DNA of 8,476 nt, from contig JAWXUM010000084.1 of assembly GCA_044432645.1 (NCBI GenBank), positions 1-8,476 of the forward strand, read 5' to 3'. This stretch comes from SIG603 sp044432645. GTDB taxonomy: Bacteria > Bacillota > Clostridia > Oscillospirales > Acutalibacteraceae. The notes below the pieces were generated by a model, which was not told the origin of the DNA, searched no databases, and saw only the letters and a list, made by a program, of their open reading frames with translations. Below are positions 1 through 5,479 of this stretch, piece after piece. The number at the start of each line of letters is the position of its first letter. Position 1 is the first letter of the stretch. A program made the translations under genes and the position numbers.

Positions 1-76
1 AAAGTGTCATTAAAGCTATTGAAATAATTAAGCTTACCGACACCCTTTGGAATTTCATTAAATTTTCTTTTTTCAT
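1..76 (-). CDS. Start of a membrane-anchored or exported protein (partial)
   Basis: Only the first 25 codons are in the window. The product opens with a Lys/Arg-containing head followed by a hydrophobic stretch (around VSLIISIALMTL), as in a signal peptide or N-terminal membrane anchor. The ATG at 76-74 has a good Shine-Dalgarno, GAGG at 86-83 with a 6-nt spacer. The stop codon of the upstream ATPase gene lies at the edge of that site, so the two genes are very probably co-transcribed and translationally coupled. The position after a pilus-type ATPase suggests a pilus assembly or surface protein, but too little sequence is present to name a family. Confidence 0.6.
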   Translation of the reverse strand, partial: MKKENLMKFQRVSVSLIISIALMTL

Positions 77-84
77 TAAACACC

Positions 85-864
85 TCATATTTCTATTAAT
101 TCGTTGATGATTTTTTTGATTTCTTTTCTAAATATTTTGCTGTTTTTAAAGGTTAGATTTTCTAGCAAGTTACCATTTTGAAACTGTTCTTCGACTTCCT
201 GTGAGTGTGGAAGTGTGAAGGCAATTTTCCCAAGTGACATTTTCATTAGCTCCACGCTTTGGAAGCTTTTTACATTTGATAAGCACATATACATATCGTC
301 CTCATCTAAGCCTTTTTCCAAAAGAAATGACATTTGGCTTGATAAAAAGCTGATACTTTTAAGGTCGCAATTAGCCAAGTTCAGCACATAATCGCTGTTT
401 ACAATCGCCGTTGTTGACATTACATTTGACAGTGAGCTGGTACAATCGAAAATTACAACAGTTGCTACTTCTTTAATGCTGTCTATTAATTCCTCGGCTT
501 GAATTCTAGTATATGGAGAATAGCTGTAATCGTTTTCACCTTTTAAGTAACCAATAACACTCAAATATGGATTATGTTTTAGTAGGGTTAAATTGTTTTT
601 TACCGTTGTTTGGTTGATATTTACCTTTGAAAGTAAATCTCCAAGGGACTTTTCTTCCGTGATTTCACTTGGTGGAATTACGCAAGGAAGCATTGGAGCA
701 AGGCTATCACACATCACCAAACAAACATTGATTTTCTTTTCTGAAATGATTTTTGCTAGGTTTATTGCGACAGTCGTCTTGCCACTTGATGGAGTACCCC
801 AAACCGAAATTAATGCATTTTTCTTCACCTCTTTGATTTCTTTTTCTCTGCCAAAATTAAACAT
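85..864 (-). CDS. P-loop ATPase, pilus-assembly/ParA-like (CpaE/TadZ type)
   Basis: This is a cytoplasmic ATPase of about 259 residues. A Walker A motif GTPSSGKTT lies near residues 23-31 from the preferred start, followed by an NLA helix as in ParA/MinD/CpaE proteins, and a Walker B-like strand VVIFD ends near residue 140. The KGG signature Lys of deviant Walker A motifs is absent, as in many clostridial P-loop proteins encoded beside pilus genes. An ATG six codons further upstream (882) lacks a ribosome binding site. The ATG at 864 overlaps the end of the spoVG-like gene and has a GTGGTG element just upstream, so I prefer it. Neighbouring pilin-like genes suggest a role in placing or assembling a Tad-like apparatus. 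A partition or chromosome-segregation role cannot be excluded. Confidence 0.75.
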   Translation of the reverse strand: MFNFGREKEIKEVKKNALISVWGTPSSGKTTVAINLAKIISEKKINVCLVMCDSLAPMLPCVIPPSEITEEKSLGDLLSKVNINQTTVKNNLTLLKHNPYLSVIGYLKGENDYSYSPYTRIQAEELIDSIKEVATVVIFDCTSSLSNVMSTTAIVNSDYVLNLANCDLKSISFLSSQMSFLLEKGLDEDDMYMCLSNVKSFQSVELMKMSLGKIAFTLPHSQEVEEQFQNGNLLENLTFKNSKIFRKEIKKIINELIEI

Positions 865-1114
865 CACTATCACCACTTTCATATTTTTTGAAGATTAAAT
901 CCTCAAATATTTTGCGTTCTACTTTATCCAAAACAAAGCAATAATCTTTGTACTCACCTTTGGAATCTTTGTACTGAGGCATTCTGATAAATAAGCCGTG
1001 CTTGCCGTCAATTATTTTAATACCTCTAATGATAATTTTGTTTTCGATTGCAACTGACACATAAGCTTTTATGCTTTTGTGGTCGCTTTTTGTTACGCTT
1101 ACTGAATATTTCAT
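857..1114 (-). CDS. spoVG: SpoVG-family RNA/DNA-binding regulator
   Basis: The 85-residue product matches the SpoVG fold closely. The core IKIIDGKHGLFIRMP aligns with the family's IRVIDGNNGLFVAMP motif, followed by the usual Gly-Glu-(Tyr/Phe)-(Lys/Arg)-Asp segment and a C-terminal helix ending in KKYE. SpoVG proteins are small nucleic-acid-binding regulators of septation, sporulation and surface or virulence genes in Firmicutes. The start at 1114 has an AGGAGA site a few bases upstream. The gene begins 13 bases after the pseudopilin-like gene, and its end overlaps the ATPase start. A SpoVG copy inside an appendage operon, away from its usual purR-glmU neighbourhood, suggests a local paralogue. 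Whether it controls this operon is inference. Confidence 0.85.
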   Translation of the reverse strand: MKYSVSVTKSDHKSIKAYVSVAIENKIIIRGIKIIDGKHGLFIRMPQYKDSKGEYKDYCFVLDKVERKIFEDLIFKKYESGDSDV

Positions 1115-1127
1115 ATCTTCTCCTATT

Positions 1128-1610
1128 TTAAATAAATATGCTTGTTAATTTACTTGTTATGGTAATTTCTTTATCGAAATTTATCACACAACTTTCCGTT
1201 ATTTTGAATGGCATTGACAAGGTGAGCGTTAAAGTTAAGTCTAAATCACTGTTATTAGTTATAGAAATATTGGTTATTTCAAAAGCTCTGCCATTGCCAG
1301 TAGTACCTGTTAAATCTTCACCAATATTAAGTGCATTTGCTAAATATACCTTATACTCATCTTCGTCTATCTCGAAATTGTAGTCAGTACCATTTTTAAG
1401 TGAATTGATTTCATTTATTGTTTCTGTATTGATATATTCTTCTAACGCTGTTTTGGACGTGTTTGAAATGTTGAGTGTTAATGTCCTAAACTCATTGCTA
1501 CCAATTACAAATATCGTAATTAAACATAAAAACAATAAAATCACTACTGAATATATCAAGGTGCTATTTCCACGTTTATCTTTTAAAACTTTTCGTAAAA
1601 CTTTTATCAT
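1128..1610 (-). CDS. Pseudopilin/TadE-like membrane protein
   Basis: A 160-residue protein with a basic N-terminus (MIKVLRKVLKDKRGNS), a single hydrophobic helix at about residues 17-37, and an extracellular domain rich in Asn, Thr and acidic residues with alternating beta-like stretches (LDLTLTLTLSM). The basic head, a Gly just before the helix and one N-terminal helix are the layout of prepilins and TadE-like pseudopilins, so export and possible prepilin-peptidase processing are likely. Two Cys are seen, one in the membrane helix and one near the C-terminus. Its ATG follows an AGCAGG site. It heads the part of the operon left of the inserted element, so its own upstream transcription has probably been disturbed. 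The exact family is not certain; DUF4320-like is an alternative. Confidence 0.6.
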   Translation of the reverse strand: MIKVLRKVLKDKRGNSTLIYSVVILLFLCLITIFVIGSNEFRTLTLNISNTSKTALEEYINTETINEINSLKNGTDYNFEIDEDEYKVYLANALNIGEDLTGTTGNGRAFEITNISITNNSDLDLTLTLTLSMPFKITESCVINFDKEITITSKLTSIFI

Positions 1611-1624
1611 CTTAAACCTGCTTC

Positions 1625-1672
1625 CTACTTATCTTTATCGTGATACTGTCTAACGGGTAAATACTTCTTCAT
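1625..1672 (-). CDS. Possible 15-residue peptide, or 3' end of a truncated gene
   Basis: ATG at 1672 opens a frame for the basic peptide MKKYLPVRQYHDKDK, with a convincing AGGAAGG Shine-Dalgarno 7 nt upstream, ending at TAG 15 bases before the pseudopilin start. The same frame stays open upstream to about 1732 without another good start. It could therefore be the tail of a host gene cut by the insertion (upstream residues would include Trp-Lys-Cys-Ile-Leu-Cys). The ribosome binding site lies inside the repeat shared with the other side of the element. Either a short leader peptide or a remnant is possible, and chance is not excluded. Confidence 0.3.
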   Translation of the reverse strand: MKKYLPVRQYHDKDK

Positions 1673-1692
1673 AATACTACCTTCCTTACATA
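1671..1692. repeat. Candidate right attachment-site repeat of the transposon
   Basis: These 22 bases match 8276-8297 at 17 positions in direct orientation. They include an exact ATAATA at the left and CCTTAC followed by rTA at the right. The two copies lie at opposite ends of the three-recombinase element, next to host pilus genes, as expected for the junction sequences of a tyrosine-recombinase element. The imperfect identity means they could instead be host leader sequences that resemble each other. Confidence 0.4.
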
Positions 1693-1735
1693 AGATACAC
1701 TTCCAACCGTCTAAGACGAATGAAAGTGTATCTTA
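1691..1735. repeat. Perfect 12-bp inverted repeat at the right end of the transposon
   Basis: Arms TAAGATACACTT (1691-1702) and AAGTGTATCTTA (1724-1735) are exact complements. Inside them lies a second small palindrome, CGTCT-A-AGACG (1708-1718). No T-run follows on either strand, so a simple intrinsic terminator is unlikely. The arms resemble those of the hairpin at 8167-8210 at the other end, which points to protein recognition sites of the element. Confidence 0.55.
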
Positions 1736-1813
1736 ATAAAATTATTCTTTTAATCTATAAATATATTTTAGAACATGTATATACCATGTCCTCATCGAAA
1801 AACATATTGTATT
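1736..1813. other. AT-rich non-coding stretch after the 60-codon gene
   Basis: No gene is seen here. There is a weak 7-bp hairpin (GAACATG at 1771-1777 with CATGTCC at 1785-1791) without a T-run, and ACATATTGTA at 1802-1811, which recurs exactly at 8111-8120 near the other end of the element. Confidence 0.4.
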
Positions 1814-1996
1814 CTAATAACTTAAATCTGATCTATAAATAGCTACTTTCAGCATAAGTTCATCGTATTCACTTTTGGTGAAACTAATATCATAGGTAAT
1901 GACAGGGTCTATTTGTTCGTTAAGTGTAATAGCAACTGCAATTTCTCTTTTATCATTAAACTCTTCCAAAATTGTCTTTAAATCAGAAATATTCAT
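1814..1996 (-). CDS. 60-residue acidic protein of unknown function, last gene of the transposition operon
   Basis: The gene starts in an ATGA overlap with the tnpC-like stop codon, which is strong evidence of translational coupling and that it is real. The product is small, soluble and rich in acidic residues, with a predicted helix at the start (MNISDLKTILEEF), a short beta-like middle (IAVAITL, PVITYDISF) and a second helix (SEYDELMLKVAIY). There are no Cys and no membrane segment. I do not recognise a family. Its position suggests an accessory role with the recombinases, for example directing or restraining transposition, or a small passenger; this is inference. Confidence 0.65.
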   Translation of the reverse strand: MNISDLKTILEEFNDKREIAVAITLNEQIDPVITYDISFTKSEYDELMLKVAIYRSDLSY

Positions 1997-2415
1997 AATA
2001 TATAACCATCCTTTCTTTTTTGATTTTCTAACCGTTCTTTAAGTTTAGAATTTTCTTCACGTATGGCATCCATTTCAACTAATTGTAAAATTAATTTTTC
2101 TTTATCTTTTCTCAATTTTCTGATTTCATCAAGATACCCTTTCTTAGTTGTTCTGTCAATTTGCGTGAGAATAGGTGTTTCTCTATTGATCACGCCTTTG
2201 GTAGTTGTTCGTAAACCCAAAATACGTTCTTTTAAAACGTCATTATTGTATAGTGTAGCTTTTGATACTCCAGCTTCCTTAGCTACTGTGCTGAAATTAA
2301 TACTATCAACATTTGATCGTTTTAACTTATTAATAGCCGAATTGACTTTATCTATAGTTTTTTCATTTCTCTCTTTTGTGTACTTACTTAATCCCTCAGT
2401 ATTCCGCTTATTCAT
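1993..2415 (-). CDS. tnpC: TnpC-like transposition accessory protein (HTH plus coiled coil)
   Basis: The 140-residue product has a basic N-terminus, a helix-turn-helix segment around residues 41-65 (FSTVAKEAGVSKATLYNN, as in TetR-like or TnpC DNA-binding heads), and a C-terminal heptad-rich coiled coil over about residues 93-135 with alternating Leu and charged residues. Size, layout and position after the recombinases agree with Tn554 TnpC (about 125 residues, DUF6262-type), which influences transposition efficiency and orientation. The start overlaps the end of the third recombinase by 8 bases and has GGAGG 9 nt upstream. It should still be translatable despite the IS, but its transcription from the tnpA promoter may be reduced. 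Confidence 0.75.
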   Translation of the reverse strand: MNKRNTEGLSKYTKERNEKTIDKVNSAINKLKRSNVDSINFSTVAKEAGVSKATLYNNDVLKERILGLRTTTKGVINRETPILTQIDRTTKKGYLDEIRKLRKDKEKLILQLVEMDAIREENSKLKERLENQKRKDGYIL

Positions 2416-3121
2416 TAATCTGAACCTCCAATTCTACAACAAGTTTCTTCAAATGCTTATGTTTAATATATTGTCTTTGCCAATCACGTTCACGACCCAA
2501 TTTCTTGAAACGCTCCATTTCCAATTCCATTAATTCAAGCTCTCTTTTCAAAACAGGGTAGAATTGAGCTTCCGTAATATAATTAGGGCAATTATAGAAA
2601 AAACAACTATCTCCATTTGTGCAATTACCACGTCTAAAGTCGTACAGACAAATACCATTAGGAAGTGGGTTAAAGCTCATCGTTTCAGTTAAATCCGATA
2701 TAAATGTTGTGATTTCTGCAGCAGTCTTACCTTTGAAATGAGGTTTTAATATGCTTTTGATTTCCTCTGCACGCTTTCCTGCTATCTTTGATTCAGGACT
2801 CAGTATCATTTCTGTGTATATTTCACGAATTTCATGCTCTTGTAAAGTTAAATAATGCATCGTCATTTCAATTGAAACATGAGAAAATTGTTTCATAATA
2901 TGATTAATTGAAACGTTTTGCTTTACCAACTCTCGCACAAATGTAGCTCTAAACTGATGAGACTTTAGCGGATACAAAAAACCATCTTTGTCACGTATAT
3001 CCCAACGTTTTATGAAAGATTTAAGACGCACATTAGTCCATGATATTACTGGAAGATTGCGAATCCCATGATTGTTAATTATAAAAAGTTCATTAAGACC
3101 ACTCCTTTCTCTTAATATTTT
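2408..3121 (-). pseudogene. Third tyrosine recombinase, C-terminal catalytic half (separated by IS)
   Basis: This half carries the catalytic H-x-x-R (HQFR), then FSHVSIEMTMHY with the second His and the nucleophile Tyr nine residues later, as in the neighbouring recombinases. After the catalytic domain comes a Cys cluster (Cys at about 162, 171, 177 and 182, counted from a TTG at 3133) typical of Tn554 TnpB-type tails, then a Glu/Lys-rich helix. The Arg I box lies in the other half (4687-5490). The open frame extends a few codons into the IS, where TTG at 3133 or ATG at 3127 could in principle start a fragment, but no ribosome binding site is seen. Joining the halves at the 10-bp repeat gives ...EEATKIL-RERSGLN... 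in one frame, about 505 residues. Confidence 0.8.
3112..3121. repeat. Target-site duplication of the IS, left copy
   Basis: TTAATATTTT is present here and again at 4677-4686, bracketing the IS. Deleting the IS with one copy rejoins the two recombinase halves in frame. AT-rich sequence lowers the weight of a 10-bp match, but the frame restoration supports it. Confidence 0.7.
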
Positions 3122-3127
3122 AGCCAT

Positions 3128-3137
3128 GAGCAAAACT
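3128..3137. repeat. IS left inverted repeat core
   Basis: GAGCAAAACT reads inward from the left edge of the IS; the complement is at 4660-4669 at the other edge. The flanking six bases toward each tip match only partly. Confidence 0.6.
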
Positions 3138-3214
3138 CTGAAAAGCTAGTAACAGAGCGGATTTAGAAGCATGGCAAACTTATAAAATCACTATTAAATT
3201 TTAAAATATATAGA

Positions 3215-3276
3215 AAAAATCAGCCTGAAATGATATAATTAAATTGCAAAAAAAACACAATTGGAGGCTGATTTTT
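3215..3276 (+). promoter_or_regulatory. 12-bp inverted repeat that can hide the transposase ribosome binding site
   Basis: AAAAATCAGCCT (3215-3226) pairs perfectly with AGGCTGATTTTT (3265-3276). The right arm covers most of the Shine-Dalgarno GGAGG (3263-3267) and the bases leading to the start codon. The left arm lies upstream of the -10 box, so it is present only in transcripts that enter the IS from outside. Such transcripts would fold and block translation, whereas transcripts from the internal promoter would not. This arrangement is known from other IS such as IS10 and IS50; its use here is inferred. Confidence 0.65.
3231..3239 (+). promoter_or_regulatory. Extended -10 promoter of the transposase gene
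   Basis: TGATATAAT is a perfect extended -10 box (TGnTATAAT). At the 17-base distance, TAGAAA (3211-3216) is a weak -35 (4 of 6). Transcription should start near 3246, downstream of the left arm of the inverted repeat and upstream of the GGAGG site. Confidence 0.6.
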
Positions 3277-4545
3277 ATCTATCGACAAGAAATTTTACAG
3301 GACATAAGCCTGTTCACATCACAACCTAAGCAAAAATTCTATGACGAACTTTTTGCTAATTTAAGTTATGAAGATATCGAAATACCAGTTTCAAAAACTG
3401 GAAGACCAGGGTTTGATTTTATAGCAAAATTAAACGCTTTTATCGTAATGAAAATAGAAAGATTTTCACAAATAACTGACTTAGTAGATTACCTAAACAA
3501 CAACCGAATAATAGCTTATTATTGCGGTTTCGACATTATGAAAAAACTGCCATCATACTGGACTTTTGATAGGTTTTTAAAACAACTTGATAATAACTTC
3601 TTAAAAGAAATCATGCAAAAACAGGTTTTAAAGTTAGCTGATATGGGTTACATAGATACTTCTTTTATCGGACTTGACTCAACTCCGATTTATGCAAACA
3701 CTAAGCAAAATAATCCTAAATCATTTGCTAAAAGCAAATTCTCTAAAGCAAATCACCCAAAATCAGATAAAGATTGCTCTTTAGGTGTTCACACAGCTTC
3801 AAATCAGATAAATGAAAGAAAATTCGACTACTATTGGGGCTACAAAAATCACGTTTTAGTTGATTGCATTACAGGTCTACCTATCTACGAAATAACCACT
3901 GGTGCAAATGTCGCTGACAGCACTGTTGCCATAGATGTTTTAAACCAAACCAATAAATTTTTATCTGTAAATGAATGCAGCTTTTTAGCTGATAAAGGCT
4001 ATGATGTTAAAGCTATTTACAACACCGTCAAAAACACTTTTAACGGCGAATGCTTTATTCCACTTAATAGCAGAAATACTAAAGATGTCAAAAAGCTTCC
4101 AATGGGTATACCTCTTTGTGATGCTGGACTTGCTATGCACAAAGATGGAAAAACTAAGGATAATGGTAGAACTCGCCAAAAGTTTTGTTGTCCATATAAA
4201 TGCTCCAAATGCGAATTTTGTCCTATAGATCACAAAAATTGGAACAATGGAAAGAAACACAGAGGTTGTACTAAATACATTACTATTCCTGATGATTACA
4301 GACTTTCTATTAATCGTGACGATAAATATTTCAAGAAAACTTACTCGCTTCGTACCGAATGCGAGCGTTATAATTCTAGATTTAAAGATACTGGTACTGA
4401 AAGACTTTGGGTCAAAAATGAAAATTCTGCTAAAAATCTCATCACGCTCTCTCACATCACACTTTTAGCTGTCGCTCTTGTTGCTGTCGTCACTAAAAAA
4501 ACCAAATATCTCAAAAGCCTAAAATCTATCAAAAGAATAGCTTAA
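3277..4545 (+). CDS. DDE transposase (IS1182/IS5-like, DDE_Tnp_1 type)
   Basis: The product of about 422 residues cuts and joins IS ends. Counting from a TTG at 3244, the N-terminal helical domain holds residues 25-130. The first catalytic Asp is in GLDSTPIY (D145), the second in FLADKGYD (D250) and the Glu in RTECERYNSRF (E374). A Cys cluster (CCPYKCSKCEFC, about 315-326) sits in the insertion before the last catalytic residue, as in several IS1182-like enzymes. GGAGG (3263-3267) lies 9 bases before codon ATC at 3277, where homologues would be expected to have ATG-Tyr-Arg-Gln. TTG (3244) lacks a site upstream. I therefore place the start at 3277 but note that it may be a mutated ATG or a rare start. 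The frame is otherwise intact. Confidence 0.85.
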   Translation: MYRQEILQDISLFTSQPKQKFYDELFANLSYEDIEIPVSKTGRPGFDFIAKLNAFIVMKIERFSQITDLVDYLNNNRIIAYYCGFDIMKKLPSYWTFDRFLKQLDNNFLKEIMQKQVLKLADMGYIDTSFIGLDSTPIYANTKQNNPKSFAKSKFSKANHPKSDKDCSLGVHTASNQINERKFDYYWGYKNHVLVDCITGLPIYEITTGANVADSTVAIDVLNQTNKFLSVNECSFLADKGYDVKAIYNTVKNTFNGECFIPLNSRNTKDVKKLPMGIPLCDAGLAMHKDGKTKDNGRTRQKFCCPYKCSKCEFCPIDHKNWNNGKKHRGCTKYITIPDDYRLSINRDDKYFKKTYSLRTECERYNSRFKDTGTERLWVKNENSAKNLITLSHITLLAVALVAVVTKKTKYLKSLKSIKRIA

Positions 4546-4659
4546 GACAAAAATTAAATATTTTTTAGTCTGCGTTAGCGTTTTTGCTCTAACGTCTGTT
4601 TGCTATACTTATTTTGATTTCTTTTTAATTTTTTATCTTTTCCTCTTTTAAACACCTTT
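4546..4659. other. IS 3' non-coding end
   Basis: The stretch after the transposase stop is AT-rich. It contains one short stem, CGTTAG (4573-4578) with CTAACG (4589-4594) and a 10-base loop, followed by mixed T-rich sequence. This could end transposase transcription weakly, but no clean U-run follows the stem directly. Confidence 0.35.
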
Positions 4660-4669
4660 AGTTTTGCTC
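4660..4669. repeat. IS right inverted repeat core
   Basis: AGTTTTGCTC is the exact complement of 3128-3137. A further TTTTGCTC occurs at 4582-4589, inside the IS end. Confidence 0.6.
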
Positions 4670-4676
4670 TTATCTA

Positions 4677-4686
4677 TTAATATTTT
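4677..4686. repeat. Target-site duplication of the IS, right copy
   Basis: TTAATATTTT, identical to 3112-3121. On the coding strand both copies encode the Lys-Ile-Leu codons in the same phase. Confidence 0.7.
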
Positions 4687-5479
4687 GGTAGCTTCTTCTA
4701 ATTCTAACACTGCTGCTTTAACCAATTCATTTGCATAAACTTTATGGGCAATCGGCTCACCTTTTTCTGTTTTTCCTATCTGAACCTCTAAAAAAGTATG
4801 ACCTTCATTTGTTGTAGACAGGCATCCTTTTTTAATAGCTAATACCTCGCCAATTCTTAGACCTGTTTGGCTTTGAATAATGATACCTGATTTTGTTAAA
4901 ATATTTTTTTCGTTATGCAATGCATTAAAAAGTATTTTATCAAAGATATCTATTGGAATAGGTTGAGTTTTTGCATCTTCAAAATCCCAATTTTGTGGTG
5001 CTAATATTTCAGTTTTTATTTTTTCATAAAGATTTCCACTCGGTACTTTCCAACCCTTAACTTGACCTACCCTCACTATTTCGATAATAATATACATAGT
5101 TTGAAGGCAATAGCGTTCACCGACACATTTTTCATTTTTTAACCAATCCATGTAATCACATAAAATAGAAAAGCTTAGTTCTTCCAAGCTATCTAATCTT
5201 TTTAGTTCACAATATGGGATAAATGCAGCTGATATATAACTAACATATCGTATTACTGTTTGTGGTTTGATTTTACCAAGCTTGTAGTAAGCAAACTGTT
5301 TAATGACTGTTTTAATTTTGTCATTATTAATATTAAAACGTATTTTCTTCTTTGCATTAGAGCAAGTTTTTAGTTGAATGTAATTTGTCAAATCCCAAAC
5401 ATCATCAGTAAACATTGAGTCTCCAACTTCAATGCCAGATAAATCATTGATATTTACTATTGGTTTTAGAGCAAGCGAA

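Larger units (their letters stand above)
3122..4676 (+). mobile_element. Insertion sequence with DDE transposase, inserted in the third recombinase gene
   Basis: The unit is about 1.55 kb between 10-bp direct repeats and contains one transposase gene on the plus strand, opposite to the interrupted gene. The ends share GAGCAAAACT (3128-3137) and its complement AGTTTTGCTC (4660-4669); outside that core the match to the very edge is weak, about three of six bases, so the exact tips may be off by a few bases. Size and transposase type fit the IS1182/IS5-like groups of DDE elements common in clostridia. The insertion is recent enough that both target halves still read without other damage. Confidence 0.8.

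Noticed and set aside
593..898. 101-codon plus-strand frame over the ATPase gene
   Set aside because: It is the shadow of a gene with Walker motifs on the other strand, with no start signal.
1691..1735. Terminator of the transposition operon
   Set aside because: The stem is long and symmetric but has no T-run on either side and resembles the hairpin at the other end of the element, which favours a recombination site.
2063..2533. 156-codon open frame on the plus strand
   Set aside because: It lies antisense to tnpC and the recombinase tail, has no ribosome binding site, and its Leu/Phe/Ser-rich composition is typical of antisense shadows.
3985..4455. 156-codon open frame on the minus strand inside the IS
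   Set aside because: It is fully antisense to the catalytic part of the transposase, which has clear DDE motifs; there is no start signal.
4573..4594. Hairpin after the transposase gene as a strong intrinsic terminator
   Set aside because: The stem is only six pairs with a 10-base loop, and the following bases are not a continuous T-run.
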